Assembly (NCBI GenBank): GCA_934691925.1
Contig: CAKUTI010000048.1
Location: 1 to 7,988, forward strand
DNA: 7,988 bases
Reading direction: 5' to 3'
Origin: an uncultured Treponema sp.
GTDB taxonomy: Bacteria; Spirochaetota; Spirochaetia; Treponematales; Treponemataceae
A program made the position numbers and the translations under genes. The notes beneath the pieces are model-generated. The model made no database searches. It was not told the origin of the DNA and saw nothing but the letters and a program-made list of their open reading frames with translations. Below are positions 5,229 to 7,988 of this stretch, piece by piece. Each line of letters opens with the position of its first letter. Position 1 is the stretch's first letter.

Positions 5229-5687
5229 ATGCAGATTGTTGAATATGACCCGAAATACAAGAACGACTTTGTGCGGCTGAACACAGAATGGCTTGAAAAA
5301 CTTTACTACATTGAATCCTACGACCAGTATGCGATGGATCATGTTGAGGAGCTTATCGAAAAAGGCTCGATGGTCTATTTTGCTGTTGAGGACGGAAAAG
5401 TTCTTGCGATGTGCATGATTGAGCCGCTCGGAGACGACGTCTGGGAAGTCTGCAAACTGGCGGCGGCTGGTCAATACACTGGAACTGGAGCTGGTTCTGC
5501 GGTTTTGAAAGTCTGCATGGATTACGCGATTGCTCACGGCGCAAAAAAGCTGTGTCTGATTACAATTTCCGGCTTGAAGCCTGCAATTCATCTTTACAAA
5601 AAGTTCGGATTCGTTGAAATTCCGTACAGAAAAGATGTCTGGCATTCTGAAAAAGCCGATGTTGAAATGGAATATATTGTGAAATAA
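5229..5687 (+). CDS. GNAT-family N-acetyltransferase
   Basis: 152 residues, usual for a single-domain GNAT. The acetyl-CoA pyrophosphate loop is Q82-Y-T-G-T-G-A-G89 within the motif A strand/helix WEVCKLAAAG...SAVLKVCMDYA (72-100). The late motif HLYKKFGFVEI (121-131) is typical of GNATs. Family role: transfer of acetyl from acetyl-CoA to an amine on a small molecule, peptide or protein; the substrate is not predictable. Start ATG 5229 is supported by GGAG (5219-5222) with 6 bases spacing. It ends 11 bases before the RibD-like gene, whose ribosome site overlaps its stop codon, so the two are co-transcribed and perhaps translationally coupled. Confidence 0.9.
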   Translation: MQIVEYDPKYKNDFVRLNTEWLEKLYYIESYDQYAMDHVEELIEKGSMVYFAVEDGKVLAMCMIEPLGDDVWEVCKLAAAGQYTGTGAGSAVLKVCMDYAIAHGAKKLCLITISGLKPAIHLYKKFGFVEIPYRKDVWHSEKADVEMEYIVK

Positions 5688-5698
5688 GGAAAACTAAA

Positions 5699-6370
5699 AT
5701 GAAAATCATCTGTTTTATGTATGCGAGCCTTGACGGGCGGATTGACTGCGCGATGACTGAAAAAATCGACCCGGAGGCGAATGCTTATTACAACCATCTT
5801 GCCTCGTTCGGGGATTTTACGCAGATTAACGGAAAGACGACGAACGCAATGCACTACGCGGAAAGCGGCGTTTTTGAGCCGAAAAATTACTGCGCGTGCG
5901 GCAAAACTTTTTTCAAGGCGGAAGAAGCGGCCGGCTATCAGGTCTGCATGGACACAAAAGGAACTTTGCTTTGGCACAAGAACCGTGTTGACGGAAAACC
6001 GTTGATTGTCGTTACAAGCGAAAAGGCTAGCACGGAATATTTGGATTATTTGAAGTCTAAAGAAATTTCGTACATCTCATGCGGCGCGGAAAAGATTGAT
6101 TTGAAAAAAGCAGTTACGGTTTTGGAAAAAGAATTCGGCATAAAAAAATCAGTGATTACCGGCGGCGGACACATAAACGGCTCGTTCCTTGACGCAGGCT
6201 TGATTGACGAAGTTGAGATGATGTTTGGAGCTGGAATAGACGGACGCGAAGGATGGGCTGCAAGTTTTGACGGCAGGGCGCAGAACAGAAATCCTGTTGC
6301 GCTGGAGCTGCTTGACGTTGAGCGGCTTGAAAAAGGCACTGTGCTTTTGAAGTACAAGGTGAAGAAGTAG
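5699..6370 (+). CDS. RibD C-terminal / dihydrofolate-reductase-like reductase
   Basis: 223 residues. It fits the RibD_C (PF01872) fold: the start MKIICFMYASLDGRID (1-16), GKTT (45-48) for nicotinamide or substrate contact, and the cofactor loop SVITGGGHINGSFLDAGLIDEV (151-172, Gly triplet 155-157). The family contains the reductase half of riboflavin biosynthesis and many stand-alone NADPH-dependent reductases of unknown substrate. The deaminase half of RibD is absent and no other rib genes are near, so a role in riboflavin synthesis is unlikely. A small Cys cluster CAC (65-67) follows the GKTT region. AAGGA (5686-5690) overlaps the upstream stop with 8 bases to ATG. The 3' end is convergent with the LysR remnant, 25 bases apart. 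Confidence 0.82.
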   Translation: MKIICFMYASLDGRIDCAMTEKIDPEANAYYNHLASFGDFTQINGKTTNAMHYAESGVFEPKNYCACGKTFFKAEEAAGYQVCMDTKGTLLWHKNRVDGKPLIVVTSEKASTEYLDYLKSKEISYISCGAEKIDLKKAVTVLEKEFGIKKSVITGGGHINGSFLDAGLIDEVEMMFGAGIDGREGWAASFDGRAQNRNPVALELLDVERLEKGTVLLKYKVKK

Positions 6371-6395
6371 AAAAAACTAGGGCAATGCCGACATT

Positions 6396-6656
6396 TCACT
6401 TCCTGAAAAACTCCACGAACGCTTTTGCGCTCGGGCTTAGGTTTGCGGATTTTTTCCAGGCAATAACTGAGGTCATCGGGTTGGCTTTTTCAAGCGGAAC
6501 GAAAGCCAATCCGTCGTAGTTGTAGATTTTTTCAATGGTGATTGCGCCCGCATTCTCCAGCTTTACAAGGTGAGTTATGTTTCTAGGAAGGTTGTATGTT
6601 CCGGCAACCGTGATTTTTTCGGCGCAGTCTGAAAGCCACGCGGAAACTTCGCAGAA
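6396..6656 (-). pseudogene. C-terminal remnant of a LysR-family regulator
   Basis: Translating the minus strand from 6656 to the TGA at 6398-6396 gives about 86 residues that read as the end of a LysR substrate-binding domain: WLSDCAEKITVAGTYNLPRN, then LVKLENAGAITIEKI, YDGLAFVPLEK, SVIAWKKSANLSPSAKAFVEFF and a natural C-terminus RK. This is the usual effector-domain ending (TYN.. / PL / IIWKK...SP.AKAFVEF). There is no start codon and no N-terminal HTH or first half; about 200 codons are missing. The frame stays open into the neighbouring gene only as antisense-of-function coding overlap. The homology stops at the stop codon of the DUF3791 gene (6659), so the gene was probably truncated when that module arrived. 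Loss of function is inferred from the missing DNA-binding domain. Confidence 0.78.
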
Positions 6657-6658
6657 TT

Positions 6659-6868
6659 TTAGTTTTTTATGATGGCAGCCTTAATCATACTGTCGATGTC
6701 GGCAAATGCGTTTTCAATCGCTTCTGAATGATACATTTCGTACATATTAAAGACGCGCTCCGTAAGATTCAGAGCGTCCAGTTTGTTCAGAATTTTGTCA
6801 GCGGTTGTTTTTTTGAAAAATGCGTACTGTTCAAGCAGGAATGAGAAAAATTCCATCTCTTTTGTCAT
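6659..6868 (-). CDS. DUF3791-type small protein of a DUF3990 module
   Basis: 69 residues, all helical in appearance. Pattern: MEFFSFLLEQYAFFKKTTADKI at the start (5-26), then RVFNMYEMYHSEAIENAFADID (38-59), which fits the DUF3791 family (FxxxLxExYA...YExLHxxG...DID). Function unknown; DUF3791 genes are commonly found beside DUF3990 genes, and an antitoxin or accessory role is an inference from that pairing. AGGAG (6879-6875) lies 6 bases before the ATG and overlaps the stop codon of the upstream 81-residue gene, so translation is probably coupled. It is the last gene of the three-gene module and abuts the LysR remnant. No terminator is visible after it. Confidence 0.75.
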   Translation of the reverse strand: MTKEMEFFSFLLEQYAFFKKTTADKILNKLDALNLTERVFNMYEMYHSEAIENAFADIDSMIKAAIIKN

Positions 6869-6877
6869 TCTGCGCTC

Positions 6878-7123
6878 CTAATCCCTTCTAAGATAAAGCG
6901 AGCTTTGCGGGTTGCCTGTAATCTGCTCGTTTTCCCACATATCAAAAATTCCGTCCGGGCTGAAATCCCACATTTCAAGTTTCGGGTCGGAGAGCATCCT
7001 GTATGTTTTGGAATTCAGAAATTTTCTGTAGGAATCCATGAGCGAAAATCCGTACTTCCGGCTTATTTTTAGTGAAACTTCCTTGTCATAAAAATCAAGA
7101 ATAAAAGGCAGCTCATTTGTCAT
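6878..7123 (-). CDS. Small protein of unknown function, middle gene of DUF3990 module
   Basis: 81 residues; I recognise no named domain. Two halves can be seen: an N-terminal part with ISRKYGFSLMDSYRKFLNS (20-38) that looks helical, and a motif-rich second half TYRMLSDP...MWDFSPDGIFDMWENEQITGNP (40-72) with three Trp/acid patches, ending SLYLRRD. It has the compact, acidic, aromatic look of small proteins that bind a partner. It starts inside the DUF3990 gene (11-base overlap, GAGG at 7136-7133) and its stop overlaps the ribosome site of the DUF3791 gene, so all three are tightly coupled. Antitoxin, chaperone or DNA-binding accessory roles are all possible; none is shown. Confidence 0.7.
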   Translation of the reverse strand: MTNELPFILDFYDKEVSLKISRKYGFSLMDSYRKFLNSKTYRMLSDPKLEMWDFSPDGIFDMWENEQITGNPQSSLYLRRD

Positions 7124-7601
7124 AGATTTTTGCCTCGATAAAGTTCAGGGCGATCAGTGATTTTTTCGTCTTGAATGTGTATTGGTCGTTCAGCTTTTGC
7201 GGAAGAAGCCTTTTTACAGTTTCGTCCGCGTCATAGATTCCCGAAAAGTACAGGCTGATTACAGGCATTGTTCTGTCATTTGCGACCGGACCGATGACAA
7301 CATCATAGCTGTCATTTTGTTGTGCCACATTTTTGCGGTTCTGTGTTACGAATTCCAGCCATGACTTGTCCGCTTTTTGAAAATGCAGAACATTAAGCCT
7401 GTTCAAGATTTTTTCATCAGCTTCAAAAACTGAAACCGTCGCAATTCCATTCTCGCGCCGTGCCTGTGTAAGTTTCGCCCATCGTTTAGCCTGCTCAAGA
7501 CTAGAAGTGAGATAAAAGCCAGTTCCAAAATCCAGTTTTCTGTCTGACTCTAAAATCAAAGGATTTTGAACTGCAACATTGCTTCCGTGATAAAGTTTCA
7601 T
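7113..7601 (-). CDS. DUF3990 protein, ADP-ribosyltransferase-like fold
   Basis: 162 residues from ATG 7601. This start is chosen because the family begins with the LYHGSN strand, and because a consensus extended -10 (7617-7609) lies only 7 bases upstream; longer in-frame starts to 7679 would overlap the previous gene and the promoter. Features: LYHGSN (3-8, H5), LDFGTGFYLTSSLEQAKRWA (23-42, Y30), WLEFVTQNRK (81-90), SYDVVIGPVAND (98-109) and NDQYTFKTKKSL (138-149, Q140). H5, Y30 and Q140 sit where ADP-ribosyltransferases of the H-Y-[E/Q] type have catalytic residues. DUF3990 is, as I recall, grouped with the ADP-ribosyl fold; activity is inferred. If active, it would be the toxin or effector of the module, with the two small downstream genes as partners. 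Confidence 0.8.
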   Translation of the reverse strand: MKLYHGSNVAVQNPLILESDRKLDFGTGFYLTSSLEQAKRWAKLTQARRENGIATVSVFEADEKILNRLNVLHFQKADKSWLEFVTQNRKNVAQQNDSYDVVIGPVANDRTMPVISLYFSGIYDADETVKRLLPQKLNDQYTFKTKKSLIALNFIEAKIYDK

Positions 7602-7608
7602 TGCTTGC

Positions 7609-7617
7609 ATTATAGCA
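7609..7617 (-). promoter_or_regulatory. Consensus extended -10 of the DUF3990 module
   Basis: The minus strand reads TGC-TATAAT, a perfect extended -10. Seven bases separate the hexamer from the ATG at 7601, so transcription should begin at or within one base of the start codon, and no Shine-Dalgarno sequence is present. The -35 region is poor. This predicts a leaderless mRNA for the module. Confidence 0.65.
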
Positions 7618-7647
7618 TATTTTTGGGGATTTGCGATTGAAATGATT

Positions 7648-7988
7648 TTATGGATATTCTTGCATGAATTCTTCCGCACTCAGAATCGCGGCCGGATTTT
7701 TGTAAACGCGTCCCTGCCGACTGAATATTTCAGTCTTCGCGTCAATCACCCGGAAATTCATTCCGTGCTTCAAGTCATCAGCGTTTATTCCTTCAAAATA
7801 AACTGTTTTCCATTTTCCGCCGCTGAAATAATTTCTCTGCGGTTTCGGAACGATTTCGTCCACGATGAATCCGCCGTCACGCGCTATGAAGCCTTGATCC
7901 GTATCTGCGTTCACCTTGAATTTCTTGATGAGATAACCGTCGTCATCGAAAAGTCCGACATTCACGGAAAAAACATATCTCAGGCTGT
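7648..7988 (-). CDS. C-terminal part of an unrecognised protein, cut by window edge
   Basis: The minus-strand frame ends at 7648 and stays open to the right edge. A GTG at 7965 would give 105 residues, but it has no ribosome site and the frame continues upstream through SLRYVFS without a stop, so the true start is probably outside. The visible part alternates short strands and turns: VGLFDDDGYLIKKFKV, DQGFIARDGGFIVDEIVP, NYFSGGKWKTVYFEGI, and ends AILSAEEFMQEYP. Rich in Asp, Gly and aromatics, it could be a beta-rich domain; I do not recognise the family. Its stop is 46 bases before the DUF3990 start, and that module has its own promoter, so shared function is not implied. Confidence 0.55.
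   Translation of the reverse strand, partial: SLRYVFSVNVGLFDDDGYLIKKFKVNADTDQGFIARDGGFIVDEIVPKPQRNYFSGGKWKTVYFEGINADDLKHGMNFRVIDAKTEIFSRQGRVYKNPAAILSAEEFMQEYP

Noticed and set aside
1..7988. tRNA, rRNA, CRISPR array, IS transposase or integrase genes
   Set aside because: None seen on either strand; the repeats found are isolated inverted repeats, not spaced direct repeats.

Overview
The window looks like a spirochaete chromosome, most plausibly a gut- or rumen-type Treponema. The basis is indirect: codon style, many small hairpin repeats between genes, a palindromic GTCATTGCC...GGCAATGAC element of a kind I associate with this group, and gene content typical of anaerobic gut bacteria. The genus is inference; no rRNA or tRNA gene is present to fix it.

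Layout, left to right. Bases 1-188 are non-coding and rich in small stem-loops. Two exported redox proteins follow on the plus strand: a cyclophilin-like/flavodoxin fusion and an aldo/keto reductase. They are separated by a 106-bp palindromic repeat with perfect 11-bp ends. Next is a divergent pair, a small XRE repressor (minus) and a membrane acyltransferase (plus). The 107 bp between them hold three operator-like sites spaced exactly 31 bp apart. A VapBC-type toxin-antitoxin pair (minus) follows, with a leader made of four consecutive stem-loops. The plus strand then carries a cupin protein with a good sigma-70-type promoter and a palindromic operator over its start site, followed by a GNAT acetyltransferase and a RibD/DHFR-type reductase in a tight two-gene operon. 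Convergent to these is the C-terminal remnant of a LysR regulator. It is cut off precisely where a three-gene module (DUF3990-like ADP-ribosyltransferase fold, unknown 81-residue protein, DUF3791) begins. A gene of unknown function runs off the right edge.

How the genes may work together: flavodoxin, aldo/keto reductase, cupin, RibD-like reductase and a LysR regulator often occur together in small redox or electrophile-detoxification clusters of gut anaerobes. The window reads like such a cluster broken up by accessory modules: two toxin-antitoxin-like cassettes, a repressor/acyltransferase pair and palindromic repeats. The strongest candidates for undescribed biology are the DUF3990/81-aa/DUF3791 module with a consensus extended -10 that predicts a leaderless mRNA, the phased operator array at 2517-2590, and the four-hairpin leader of the VapBC pair with an orphan Shine-Dalgarno sequence.
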